The notes under the pieces were generated by a model, which was not told the DNA's origin, searched no databases, and saw nothing but the letters and a program-made list of their open reading frames with translations. Positions 1 through 9,213 of a stretch of 20,205 bases of DNA are shown here, piece by piece (the stretch's first letter is position 1; each line of letters opens with the position of its first letter). The stretch covers positions 62,501 through 82,705 of the forward strand of contig ADNK01001382.1 of the NCBI GenBank assembly GCA_000320545.1. The letters run 5' to 3'. This DNA comes from Bigelowiella natans CCMP2755 (taxonomy: Eukaryota; Cercozoa; Chlorarachniophyceae). A program made the translations under genes and the position numbers.

Positions 1-1612
1 TGACGAATTTTGTGGTAACAGTATTAGTCAGGACAACCAGTAGGGTATATCTTGAACTCCAAGTGATACGCTTGGCAGTTTACGCTGAAAAGGGGGTGGT
101 ATGTGAAAGCAAAGAGTAAAGCCGGCAAAATAGAACGAACTGATTTCTTCACAAAGGAAATGGTCGATTGGGGTGAAGGCACAGGCAAGAAGAAACTTTT
201 CCTCAACTCCTTTGGTTCATGTCTGAATGAATCTTTGTCGAGCCGGCAAAAGGATAAGGAAACGAGACGATAAAAAATATTGAATTACCCGTATCGTATT
301 TGCTTGTATGCGATGTTTTCCTCCCCCCCAACCAACGTCCATGCTGTGTGACCTGAATGAAGACGGACATGAGAGTGGTTGAGCAACATCAGACTGCCAC
401 CGAGGCACGCATACTTCTAGATTTATCATGTTGAATCGTGTATGGTTGCATGTTGACGTAGCCGTATCTTCGTATATATCCGTACCACGGAGGTGATCTG
501 GAGTTGACTGAGCTCCTATTAATTAGAAGCAAAATAGTGAGATTTTGTGGAGATTAGAGGAAGGAGACAATTTGAGAGAAAGAGGGGGAAGGGGGAGAGG
601 AAAAGCGAAGTATGGAGAGACCAATTGTTCTATGAAGACCATGGTGGATTAGTTGGCCTGACCTGCATTGTAAATACTCAACGCAATGAACAGAGCGGAG
701 AAGAGAACCCGCATACGTTTCAGCCACCGAGCGCGGCACCGACGAGCGTATCTAGGAGCATAATACGCATTTGTGAATTCTCTCACAAATGAAAGGATCT
801 CTTGTTCAGATTTGCACAAGTTCAAGTTCAAGTTCGCAAACAAACTCACTATCCTCCTGATTCAATACGATTCACCGCCCCAAAAATCTTCTGACATTTC
901 TCACCCGCCTCATCCCTCCCCTGGCCATCTTCCAACACTACCTACAACGCTTAGTGCACCCCTCTACGCGATCAAGACAACTGCCGAGTGCTGAAGGAGC
1001 GCTTTCCGCCACAGGGCCGTTGCCAGAGTTACCGCTCGGTTACAGCTCTCGTGAGCGCGTACGTTAGTTATCGGACAGCCTTTTTCTGTTGTGCACTATC
1101 CCAAAACATGCTCCTCAAAATTGGCCAGAAAAGCGATGACCAACAACGCAAGAGTAACGGAGTGCGATATTTCTTTCGTGGTAGTACCAGGGGTGAATTT
1201 TAACTTATCGAGACGGGACCCATTCCTTACAAGACGCAACGGGGATTTATCGATTTTGTTTAGCTTTTGCAAGCGCGAACCGCGTGTCATGTCGTGAGCT
1301 ACGACAAAGGCGACCGCGGCCATCCATTCCCGAAAAAAGGTTGTCGCACCAGCGGGGGAAGAGCATGCTTCGCACGGTTGGGCAACAAACTTCCGAAGTT
1401 TCCCGGAAGCCTAGGCGAACTGTCCAAGCAGCGGAAGGGATTTAGCCCTCTTGAGAGCGATTCCTGCTATTTTTTGGCCCAGTTTTATCTGACGTCTGCC
1501 GAAGTTGTAGGCGGTTATTCGGGTACGGAGCGTGCTCGCACAGAATTCTTCTCTGTGTGCTCGATTCTCATACTCCACGGACATAGAAGCCAAACCCTCC
1601 GAGCACTCTCGC
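1..1612. other. Left end with no supported gene
   Basis: Only short overlapping open frames occur here on both strands, and none shows a recognisable motif or a splice-consistent chain of exons. The last part (about 1300-1612) is open in the + direction and runs into the 709-residue reading frame, so it may hold its promoter, leader or an upstream exon. Short exons of unknown genes could be missed, because exons of 30-60 nt are common elsewhere in the window. Confidence 0.5.
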
Positions 1613-3742
1613 ATGATTGGTGCGCGGACTGGGGATGGCAGAGTAGATTGGCGAGGATGCGTCGGTAAACAGGCTTCAAAACTTCTCGCAAAGGAGAAGA
1701 AATCGAGATCAAACCTTTACACAGAACCTGACGAATTCCAGCGATTTGGGCACCCAATTGGCCGAAAATGTGCCCCCAGAGACCGAAGGAACTGGAAAAG
1801 GAAAATTCAATGCAATGCCACACATTGCACTTGCAGGCGAGCGAAAGTAGGTTATTCAGGTCTCCCATGTTCATCCGGTACTGTTGGTTCACGCCAATGT
1901 GCAAGGTGCACGCGACGAGGGAAAAGGAAAATTCAGCCTCCGAAGGGTGGAAGGCGTCATGCAGCCAGGTCTCAGGCTATCGCTGCACTGTTATTTGACA
2001 CATCTTCCAATACTCTCGACTGTACCACGGCCATGAATTCGGAACTAGAGAGAATCAAGAAGAAGCCTGAAATTGTCCTTCGACAGCTTCGGTTATTCAT
2101 TGACGAATGTCCTAAGAACATACGGGGAAACATCGCCACTGAGGTGGACAAGGCATGCAGGAAGACGAGACACCTAGCGTGGATAAGTTTTCACAACCAG
2201 AACTTTACATCAAAAGAAGATGAAACCAAATTGACGAGGAAAGGCAAGCAAAAAAGAAGACTTGACCTGGCTGATATGGAGGGGAGAGGAGGGGGCTGCA
2301 AGCTCGGTCCTCAATCTCTACGTCCCATGAAGTATGGAGAGAAGTGGGCTTCTAAAGCTCACAATCTCCTCAGAAAGTTTATGCCTGGCACCCACATGAA
2401 AAGGATATTCTCTCGCATGCTGGTAAATGAGAATATGCTGGGTGATGACTACGTCGTCATGTACCACACATACTGCAAAGTGGCCATCGTTTACGAGCTG
2501 CAGTCAGCGCTTGCAGGAGTACTTCTTGGCTGGAAGGGCTGGAGTGTGATGCCGCGTTTGGTTACGAAACCGTTCACCTCCTCCTTTGCCTCGCCATTTG
2601 AGCTTGCAAAGGCTATTTCCATGCGCAAAGGCCCTCTTTCTCTTCAGGATCACAGCCCAGCCTTCCGCGACATAGGAATATGTGCTAATACGTACTTGTT
2701 CCATGGCAATGAGGCAAATCCCGCAAATTTTGCCTACGGATACTGTAACAGTCCGGTCAATACTGTGCTGGAAAAGTTGATGAGAATGGCAAATGTCTTA
2801 GACCTTCACGACGAGATCTTCGAGCTGTCAGAGCGATTTGGCTTCTCGCAAATAGCCTTTCTGAGTAACGACAGTTATAGCCATTGTAGCCTTACCACCA
2901 TTGGAAATCTGCTGCAGATTTTTGTGCACAAGGATGTCATCGACCAGTGTGCATACGGAAGCGAGCCCATGGGTGTACTCCCTAGTGAGCGGGGGAAAAT
3001 CTCTCTCCGGGGAAGATGTTTTGAAATGGGAGGAGACACCATCGGCCAGTGCCGCCTGATTTGTCACCCTCAACTGTTTATGAACCCGAAGAAGATCAAA
3101 GCATTCAGCTTTAGCTCCTGTCCGAAGCGTCACCAGAACCGGAAGAAGCTTCAGAGGGCCCTGAGAGATCTTCTCTTCAATTTCTATCGCACAAATCGAG
3201 AAGCATGGGAAGCAGCGATGATGAATCTCTTCGACCCAATGCCTGAGAAGGTGAAGATCCCCCCGCTGATGGACACGATGACGTTATGGAAGAAATGCAA
3301 TTGTAAATCTGGGGAGAATCTTGCAAAGAAAGATTCAGTTGAGGATAAACCACGGGACCTCGTGTCGCATGTGATCGCAATGGAGACGACAAACACATCG
3401 AGTCCCAGTCCGCGTTCCAACGTAGAAGCAACGATAATGTCTGTCGACCCCGACGACTTCGAGCAATATGGGCGCCCTCTAAAAAGCCGAAAAGGTACCC
3501 TCAAAGGAACAGGACGTAGACGCCGGAAACAGATTCTTCGCCAATGCGAATCTTGCACCATCACACGCAATCGGCAGCGATGCTATCGAAGCAGCGAGGA
3601 AGCCAAACAACCATACAGCACTGCGGCTACGCGCCGGAGAACGCATAGGTGTAGTCTGGAAAGGCTTCAACGGCCTCCCAAGGGTGGAAGGCGTCATGCA
3701 GCGCGATCTTGGATTTGCGCGCGCAACTATCACCTGATGTGA
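1613..3742 (+). CDS. Unrecognised 709-residue protein with duplicated Cys/Arg-rich end modules
   Basis: This is a single uninterrupted frame of 709 codons from the first in-frame ATG (1613) to TGA (3740-3742). The frame is open further upstream to 1532 but without an ATG. I do not recognise the family. Residues about 39-120 and 613-700 form two copies of one basic module. Each begins PDEF/PDDF followed by a GxP and Arg/Lys run, then Cys pairs (CNATHC and CARC in the first, CESC in the second), and ends in the identical stretch PPKGGRRHAARS (from residues 109 and 688). Paired cysteines with arginines suggest a zinc- or nucleic-acid-binding role, but this is inference. The middle (about 160-580) is a less charged, globular-looking region with hydrophobic and aromatic segments such as DDYVVMYHTYC. 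It is the only long intronless frame in the left half, so it could also derive from a mobile element, though no polymerase or transposase motif is visible. It converges with the deaminase gene; the stops are 360 bp apart. Confidence 0.7.
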   Translation: MIGARTGDGRVDWRGCVGKQASKLLAKEKKSRSNLYTEPDEFQRFGHPIGRKCAPRDRRNWKRKIQCNATHCTCRRAKVGYSGLPCSSGTVGSRQCARCTRRGKRKIQPPKGGRRHAARSQAIAALLFDTSSNTLDCTTAMNSELERIKKKPEIVLRQLRLFIDECPKNIRGNIATEVDKACRKTRHLAWISFHNQNFTSKEDETKLTRKGKQKRRLDLADMEGRGGGCKLGPQSLRPMKYGEKWASKAHNLLRKFMPGTHMKRIFSRMLVNENMLGDDYVVMYHTYCKVAIVYELQSALAGVLLGWKGWSVMPRLVTKPFTSSFASPFELAKAISMRKGPLSLQDHSPAFRDIGICANTYLFHGNEANPANFAYGYCNSPVNTVLEKLMRMANVLDLHDEIFELSERFGFSQIAFLSNDSYSHCSLTTIGNLLQIFVHKDVIDQCAYGSEPMGVLPSERGKISLRGRCFEMGGDTIGQCRLICHPQLFMNPKKIKAFSFSSCPKRHQNRKKLQRALRDLLFNFYRTNREAWEAAMMNLFDPMPEKVKIPPLMDTMTLWKKCNCKSGENLAKKDSVEDKPRDLVSHVIAMETTNTSSPSPRSNVEATIMSVDPDDFEQYGRPLKSRKGTLKGTGRRRRKQILRQCESCTITRNRQRCYRSSEEAKQPYSTAATRRRTHRCSLERLQRPPKGGRRHAARSWICARNYHLM
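1794..1935 (+). repeat. Pair of 16-nt exact direct repeats inside the first Cys/Arg module
   Basis: The 16-base sequence GGAAAAGGAAAATTCA occurs at 1794-1809 and again at 1920-1935, in the same reading frame, encoding KRKIQ both times. The 126-nt spacing is 42 codons. It points to an internal duplication within the N-terminal module. Confidence 0.85.
1937..1965 (+). repeat. 29-nt repeat, first copy (second copy 3674-3702)
   Basis: The bases 1937-1965 and 3674-3702 agree at 28 of 29 positions and lie in the same frame, encoding PPKGGRRHAA. They mark the ends of the duplicated modules of the 709-residue protein. The rest of the two modules is far more diverged, so this stretch is unusually well conserved at DNA level. 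Confidence 0.9.
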
Positions 3743-4102
3743 ATGACATGCTACCGCATGCCTGCAGTCATCTCTAATGATATGTTATGGTCTGAATTCA
3801 TGTGATGCATTAAGCATATGTTATGCGCAATGATAATGCATGGTGTACGTAGAGATACAAGTTACGACAATTACGTGTAGCACATGGACTTCGGTACATA
3901 GTACATAAATGACAGCTGTATCCTGGCGCAGATATCATTTATGAGTATGTGCATAACAATACACAACATGCGCCAACTGTCAGAAAGCAGAGCATGCACT
4001 GCCACCTACACCTGACGATTCATGATGAAACATAGTTCGATGCGAGCGATCGATCACTCACATATACCATCTTCCAATAGCAATACCTGCCCGCTCAACA
4101 TC
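3743..4102. other. Convergent intergenic region
   Basis: About 360 bp between the stop codons of two convergent genes. It is AT-rich and dense in small palindromes such as ATGCAT, CATATG and GCATGC. No open frame or RNA gene is recognisable. It presumably holds both 3' untranslated ends. Confidence 0.6.
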
Positions 4103-5477
4103 CTATTTGTCAACAGATGTACTTCGGTATTCATGATTATGATCCCCCCCCAATCCTGTCCAGTCTCTTGACTGCATCTCGCGGCGCGCTGCCTCATACG
4201 GAGGGGCGGGCAGATCGTGGTTAGGATATACAAGAAAGCTTTCCCCTCGAATGCCTGCGGGAGAGCTATAGCGGATCTTCGTCACGCCGATTCGCGTCAG
4301 CGCCATAATGCAAGCCGGGCAGGGATGCGCCCACCTGCGTGTTGTTTATGATAGGAAATCGAATACTTCAGGACCGGATGAACGCCAAAGTACGGCTGCA
4401 GCAGCGGCGGTCAGATGCGTATTCATTTAACATTCAATCTCCTAATCGCCAATGGGAGGTCGGAGGCACTCTCCCCAATCTCCCCACTTTCTAAATCAAG
4501 ATTCCCGTCCGCCTTCTGATGCTATTCTGTTTTTATTTCCCCCGCCTGGTTTTATTTGTTTTGTTTTTTTTTAAATATTTCAGTTTTTTTGCACAACTTA
4601 CTCGTAGCCAGTGCCGTCCTGAGAAGGCTCCACGATCCACAACGTCGCCCCGTGCACATGCTGGCGCACTCGGCTCAGCACAGAAGAGGAAGGGGACCGG
4701 ACGTTGGGAGAAGGAGAGTGGGGCTCCTAGAATAGCATGTACATCACGTATATCAGTATCCCGCAACTCTTCTGCCAAAATCAGGCGTTAAGAGGGGAGG
4801 GTGGAGGATGGGGAAACAAAGCAACGTGCGTTCGAGATGAAACGAATGACGACACACGCATTATGAATATATGATCAATGATGACGTGTATTCCCATTTC
4901 GCTCACATCAGAAGACTCTTACCGTCCTGTCCTTGTGTCCATTGTCCTCTTCCTTTCCCTTTTCCTCCCCCCACTCCTTTTCTTCTTCGCTAAGCGCCCT
5001 TTCCACTTCGAGCAGGCAGTGGACTTCAGCGTGGATAACCTTGCTCGCATATCGCACACCCGCCCTCCCCCCTCTTCGTCCGCCGAAGGAAGGAGATTCC
5101 TTCTTGCTTCTTGGGTTGACACCTGCCTCTGCCTCTGTCTTTGCCTCTGCCTCTGCCCCCCTCCCCTTATTCTTCTGATTCTGGTCTTGATCATCACGTT
5201 TGTCAACCATGTTACGCATGAGGGTTCGTTGTCTCATGCAGTGATTCCACCCCTCCGCAATAATGCGCACGGCACCGTTGCTTTCTTCTTTGGATATAAC
5301 CGCGCCGTGCTTTGCGCCCCTTTGGTCGCCCTTCCAGGCTAGAGCCGAGGCCAACAGAAATGGGCTGCTTACGCTGTTATTGGGAGCGTCTACTACATCG
5401 TCAGCTGTCCCCGCCTTCATCATTGTTGGTGCTAGGACACCGAGATTGACGGCCCGACGTAGCATGGACGGTTGCAT
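4103..5477 (-). CDS. Zinc-dependent cytidine/dCMP-type deaminase, three exons, 275 residues
   Basis: Exons on the minus strand are 5477-5007, 4726-4602 and 4334-4103, joined at GT-AG introns of 280 and 267 nt with matching phases (0 and 2). The protein shows the cytidine deaminase core in order: KHGAVI (residues 56-61) and RIIAEGWNH (first strands), HAE (His149, catalytic-type Glu151), ATLWIV (central strand) and PCPAC (zinc ligands Cys204 and Cys207). Such enzymes hydrolyse the amino group of a cytosine or adenine base, nucleotide or tRNA base; the substrate cannot be told. Odd features are a charged low-complexity insertion of about 65 residues between the second strand and HAE, partly built from a hexanucleotide repeat, and a Ser/Pro-rich insert opening exon 2. 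The start is the first ATG after a possible acceptor at about 5477; upstream exons are possible. Family assignment is firm, subfamily is not. Confidence 0.85.
5123..5157 (-). repeat. Coding CCTCTG hexanucleotide repeat
   Basis: Imperfect CCTCTG units on the + strand lie within deaminase exon 1. Read on the minus strand they encode an alternating Glu-Ala run (EAEAEAKTEAEA) in the insertion before the HAE motif. This is one of the few microsatellites in the window placed in coding sequence. Confidence 0.85.
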
Positions 5478-5528
5478 CACCTGCCAGAGCACAGAGGAAG
5501 ATCCTGTTGTAATCGAAGATCAGAAAGT

Positions 5529-5563
5529 GGAGGAGGAGGAGGAGGAGGAGGAGGAGGAGGAGG
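5529..5563 (+). repeat. (GGA)n microsatellite
   Basis: About 12 uninterrupted GGA units just upstream of the deaminase start. On the minus strand it reads TCC and is followed by a CAG at about 5508, so it may lie in an intron of the 5' leader. Confidence 0.9.
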
Positions 5564-5777
5564 ATAAAGAAGAGTTTGAATAGAAATACGGTGGGAATGA
5601 GCAGCAGTATATACGGCGGTATTTAGAGCAGTGTATTGACATTCAAAGGTCTGTGACAACCAAACGAAATTGTCATTGCCCCTTCGCCCCCTTCAATCGT
5701 CCGCCCCCCCACCCCCTCTCTCCTCTCTCTTCTTCTTTATATTCGCTCTTTCTTCTCATATTCACAGACAGAGAGGA

Positions 5778-5779
<2 letters not shown>

Positions 5780-5816
<37 letters not shown>
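5780..5816 (+). repeat. (GA)n microsatellite
   Basis: About 18 GA units in the gap between the stop of the upstream minus-strand gene (5905) and the deaminase start (5477). This 430-bp gap otherwise holds pyrimidine- or purine-rich sequence and no recognised gene. Confidence 0.95.
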
Positions 5817-5819
<3 letters not shown>

Positions 5820-5904
5820 TAGTGAAGAGCAACCAGGCGAGAGAAAAGAGGTGGTAAAGGAGAGGCTAGATACAAAAGCAAGCGAAGATATTTGCTATAT
5901 TTGC

Positions 5905-6226
5905 TCATCGTTGCCGACCTTCTCCCTCGCCGCTGTCAGTGCCATCTCTCTGATAAAACTTAACCAACATTTGGATGGTCTCACAGATTCGTCTGCACCT
6001 TGCCTTCAGAATATCCACAGGTTCGATGATTTGGGGGTGCTGCCCCCCCCCCCCCTCAGTGCTCACTCTTCCCGAAGATATTCCAGAGGGGTGTGAGGAG
6101 CCGGAAGCTCCATGTTCATCTCCTTCTTCGTAGCACGAATAAGGAGACTCCATGACTAACATCAACGCTTGGAGATACGCCAAAAGCCTCTTTGTCACCT
6201 AAGGGGAGTCCGATGAGTTTAGAGAT

Positions 6227-6269
<43 letters not shown>

Positions 6270-6320
6270 AATGAGAAAGTGAGAGAGTTATGCCTCGAAG
6301 GTTTCATTTCTTCTTCTTCT

Positions 6321-6366
<46 letters not shown>

Positions 6367-6666
6367 GCTCTTATTCTTGCACAACTAAATGCACATGCAT
6401 GCAAGGGAAAACTTCCCCGTCCTCTCTTTCTTTGTGCGTTCGGCCATCCCCTCTTCTCCTTATCATCCGATTTGGCTCGCCCTGGCACTATAGTTACATA
6501 CGTCGCAGACGGAGTCATAGTGCGGGTCTTTCCCTGGCATCGTAGCAAGCCACTCGCCCCCAAGCTTTGTGCCCGACTCGTCCCATCTAATAGGCGAGAG
6601 TGGGGGAAGACACCGATCATATTAGTGAGTTTATGCATGTGTGAGGAGGGAGAGAGGGAGAGGGGG

Positions 6667-6720
<54 letters not shown>

Positions 6721-9016
6721 CAGCGCGATGTCATCGCATTTGCCTACCGGGGTTGTATTCCACTCGCGTTTATCGCCGACTCAAGGCTGCGGTGGAGGTT
6801 CTGTGCGTCAGAGAGGGTACTTTCGATGCTTATGCGGTTTGCAATGCGCATGAGCCGCTCAGAACGGAATGCCGTTAATTCAGCGCCCTTTCCTCCCTCC
6901 TTAAGAATAAGAAAGAAATTGTGTGTATGTTTGTGTATGTTTGTGTGTGTGTGTACATGTGTTCGTCAATACGAAGATAGAAATGATAGTAATCTCTTTA
7001 ATGCCTGAATTACTTCGAGAAGCTCTCTCATCAGAGATCCGATGTCAGGCCCCTGAATGCAGATGGGGAAGGTGTGTTATTTAAGGGAATTATTGGCAGC
7101 AGCTGTGTGTAGGAAGTAGATTAGTAATGTTCCATAGTGACCGGTGGTCGTCGGTTCTTCGACACATTCTTTGGCGGTGTGTGATCTCCGTAGTAGGAGA
7201 ACAAGGCCCGTTTGTAGTCCTTCGCCGACAGAATCTCTCCTCTCAATGCTTGAATGCATATTCTTTTAAACTCACAGATGTCGCCGGTCTGCTTTATGAA
7301 TTTGATGAGTAGGAAGTACAATTGGTGTGCAAGTATATCGAATGTCCTTCCCCACTTCATCATTTCCCCCCCTCTCTCTCTCTCTTTTTCTCTCTTTCTC
7401 CCTCTCCCTCTCCTGTGTGTATCTAAAATAGATCCTGGGCATCACTCAACAAGTTGTACTACTATTACACACACATTATTGGTGGAGGCACTAGCGAGAA
7501 TAACTGGGAAAAGACCGCCCTTCTTAGCTTCAGCCACTACTGAGTGGATCACGTCCTTATCGCTCATACGAATCTAAGGGGGGGGGTAAGAGAACGATGA
7601 AGGAGAGGGTTTCGGAAAGGAGGAATACACAGATATTAGATAGCGGGATGGAATGGGATAAGGAGGAGGGACTTGCTTTAAACGCAGACCATGTAACTGA
7701 GCTGATTTACGTCAATGCTGTTGCCGTCATCTACGTGAACAACTTGATTTTTTGGTTTCTTTTCCCTCTCTCTTCCCGCTCCTTCTCCGATTTCACTCGT
7801 AGTATCCTTCCTTCCCGACGGAAGGGGGGCGTCGTATTTCTCACATTCATCGCCCGCTCGCCGATCTTCTTCTCCACCGCGAGCCCTAACCCACGCCCGT
7901 CGTTGCATCATCCAGGTCACCAATGACGGGCAGCAGCGGTGATGAGAACGTCGACGACACTGGGGCCAGAAAGCAGAGGAGGTGGGTGGACTAAAAGCAG
8001 CCGTCCCTACATGCCCACGATATCTGTTCTTGGCCCCCTCGTTACGACCGGAGTCGATGCCGAGACCCAGGGTGAGGCTACGACTCGCTGCCCCTTAAAG
8101 ACAATTAAACGACGACGACGACGACGACGACGAGAACGATGACGATGATGACGACGACGACAACAGGGTATGCAAGTTACAAGATAATTAGTGCGAATCA
8201 AATTGAGCCTCGCCCCGGCCCAGTTTGTGTTAATCGGGTTGATCTTCCCGGATATCTGTTCGCTATGTGTCGCTGGTGGTAGCGTCTTCGCGCTGCGTGC
8301 TCTATTTCGGGTAAAATTCACCTTTTCTTCCATATATTATAGAGGTGCTGATACGGGCTCTAGAGTGCAGACGGAGTCTTGGACGACAGACGAATCTCAT
8401 GGAAGAGTCGACCGTCGAAGGTGATGACCGCCTTCTTGCAGCCACTAGGAGAAGAACGAAGACAAAGATGTGAACCTGGGAAGACATTCGTTTAACTTCA
8501 CACCCTCCTTGCAACATATCTCGCCCGCACCAGGTGTGTTCCAATGCACGAGCTGGTAGCCGTTCGACTTTGCATTCAGTTCGATCCGTTCAGCCCAGGT
8601 ATCCATCGCCCGAAGCCACCAGCTCCATTCTGCAGCAGAGGTGGGGTACTATTTCCTACTCCTAGGCAGAAGTATTACGATGTTATCCCGAGTGAAAGCT
8701 GCCAACCTCTTTTTTAGATATCAATCATGCGGAAAATATCTGACAACAACAAAGATAACACCCACAACACCCACAACACCCACAACAACAACACACCAAG
8801 CACACTCGAAGACTTTTCCTGGGTTGTTGATACATCGATGAAAAACACCTTAATTTGACATTGCGAAGTCGGGTCAAAAATCAAGGGAAGAACAACCAAC
8901 GAACTGTATTGCTCTTGTGCCGATTGTGCTTGCTTCTTGTGCTTCCAGACACTCCTGAGATTCGCCCCCGCACTCATCGTAAGCGCGAAGGTAGATCCGC
9001 GGGTGGGTGATTGCAT
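5905..9016 (-). CDS. Unrecognised conserved-looking protein, about 14 short exons, roughly 500-550 residues
   Basis: Exons inferred on the minus strand are 9016-8797, 8629-about 8531, about 8444-8373, 8301 (or 8292)-8181, 8093-8011, 7959-7921, about 7860-7690, 7573-7475, 7291-7166, 7052-7014, 6899-6748, 6586-6502 and 6198-5905. Nearly every junction is GT-AG with agreeing phase; the exon 2/3 junction and the start of the exon ending at 7690 are unresolved. Landmarks include VFFIDVSTTQ, EWSWWLRAMDTWAERIE, KAVITFDGRLFHEIRL, NWAGARLNLIRTNYL, VVDVLITAAARH, MSDKDVIHSVVAEAKKGG, RGEILSAKDYKRALFSYYGD, MRELLE, RLMRIANRISIES, GGEWLATMPGKDPHYDS and VTKRLLAYLQALM. The C-terminal half looks mainly helical. 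I recognise no family, signal peptide or clear membrane segment. ATG 9016 is chosen as the first in frame (another lies at 8977). The gene is divergent from the peroxiredoxin, 197 bp apart. Existence as a gene is well supported, exact ends less so. Confidence 0.75.
6231..6266 (+). repeat. (TA)n microsatellite in an intron
   Basis: 18 TA units inside the intron between exons 6586-6502 and 6198-5905 of the minus-strand 14-exon gene, about 30 bp before the acceptor. Confidence 0.95.
6308..6363 (+). repeat. (CTT)n then (CT)n microsatellite in the same intron
   Basis: Five CTT units run into about 19 CT units. Together with the neighbouring TA tract they make up about a third of this intron of the minus-strand 14-exon gene. 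On the gene's sense strand they read as purines. Confidence 0.95.
6670..6716 (+). repeat. (GA)n microsatellite in an intron
   Basis: About 23 GA units between exons 6899-6748 and 6586-6502 of the minus-strand gene; on the sense strand it reads as a CT tract. Confidence 0.95.
6921..6960 (+). repeat. (TG)n-rich tract in an intron
   Basis: Imperfect TG repeats interrupted by TA fill most of the 114-nt intron between exons 7052-7014 and 6899-6748 of the minus-strand gene. Confidence 0.85.
7371..7412 (+). repeat. (CT)n-rich tract in an intron
   Basis: Imperfect CT repeats between exons 7573-7475 and 7291-7166 of the minus-strand gene, reading as purine on its sense strand. Confidence 0.85.
8110..8162 (+). 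repeat. (GAC)n/(GAT)n trinucleotide tract in an intron
   Basis: GAC units with some GAT changes lie in the 87-nt intron between exons ending at 8181 and starting at 8093 of the minus-strand gene, and make up over half of it. Confidence 0.9.
8742..8792 (+). repeat. ACAACACCC minisatellite in an intron
   Basis: Imperfect units of ACAACACCC and ACA begin four bases inside the donor of the first intron (donor GT at 8796-8795, minus strand). The donor itself is embedded in the repetitive TGTGTTG sequence. Confidence 0.85.
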
Positions 9017-9213
9017 TGGCTTGCATCTTTGGGCTGCTGCTATACGACCTAACCTGCTGCTGTACAATCTAAGCTGCTGCTGTGTGCAGACTGCGCAACC
9101 TAAGAGTCAGCAGCAGGTTCTTTCCGCTGTGTTGCACAAATCTCAAACAAATCCTTCCCCCTTCTCTTCCTTTCTCGCAACCCTTCCCCGAAGGTTCCAA
9201 GAGCACAAATAAC
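9017..9213. promoter_or_regulatory. Likely shared divergent promoter and leader with tandem and inverted repeats
   Basis: These 197 bp separate the minus-strand 14-exon gene from the peroxiredoxin ATG. They contain two adjacent 20-bp imperfect units (9034-9053, 9054-9073) and the start of a third at 9074, each beginning CTGCTGCT. A perfect 12-base inverted repeat, AACCTGCTGCTG (9051-9062) against 9108-9119, has a 45-base loop. A pyrimidine-rich stretch follows up to the ATG. Promoter function is inferred from position only; the hairpin may instead lie in the peroxiredoxin leader. Confidence 0.5.

Noticed and set aside
1515-1904. 129-residue minus-strand frame
   Set aside because: It overlaps the 709-residue + frame and shows no family features.
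4878-5342. 154-residue + frame with hydrophobic and Leu-Cys runs that looks like a membrane protein
   Set aside because: It is the antisense of deaminase exon 1 and its intron; the Leu-Cys run is the CCTCTG repeat. The minus strand carries the HAE motif.
5263-5583. 106-residue + frame ending in a poly-Glu run
   Set aside because: The acidic run comes from the GGA microsatellite and the rest is antisense to the deaminase.
6192-7008. Overlapping + frames with Ser-Leu, Arg-Glu and Ile-Tyr runs
   Set aside because: They are translations of CT, GA and TA repeats in introns of the minus-strand gene.
8570-8600. GTTCGATCC sequence resembling a tRNA T-loop
   Set aside because: No acceptor stem, anticodon arm or D arm can be matched around it, and it overlaps a coding exon on the minus strand.
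9082-9213. N-terminal extension of the peroxiredoxin resembling a targeting peptide
   Set aside because: The frame is open but has no ATG; the 9214 start gives exact PRDX6 numbering (Cys47).
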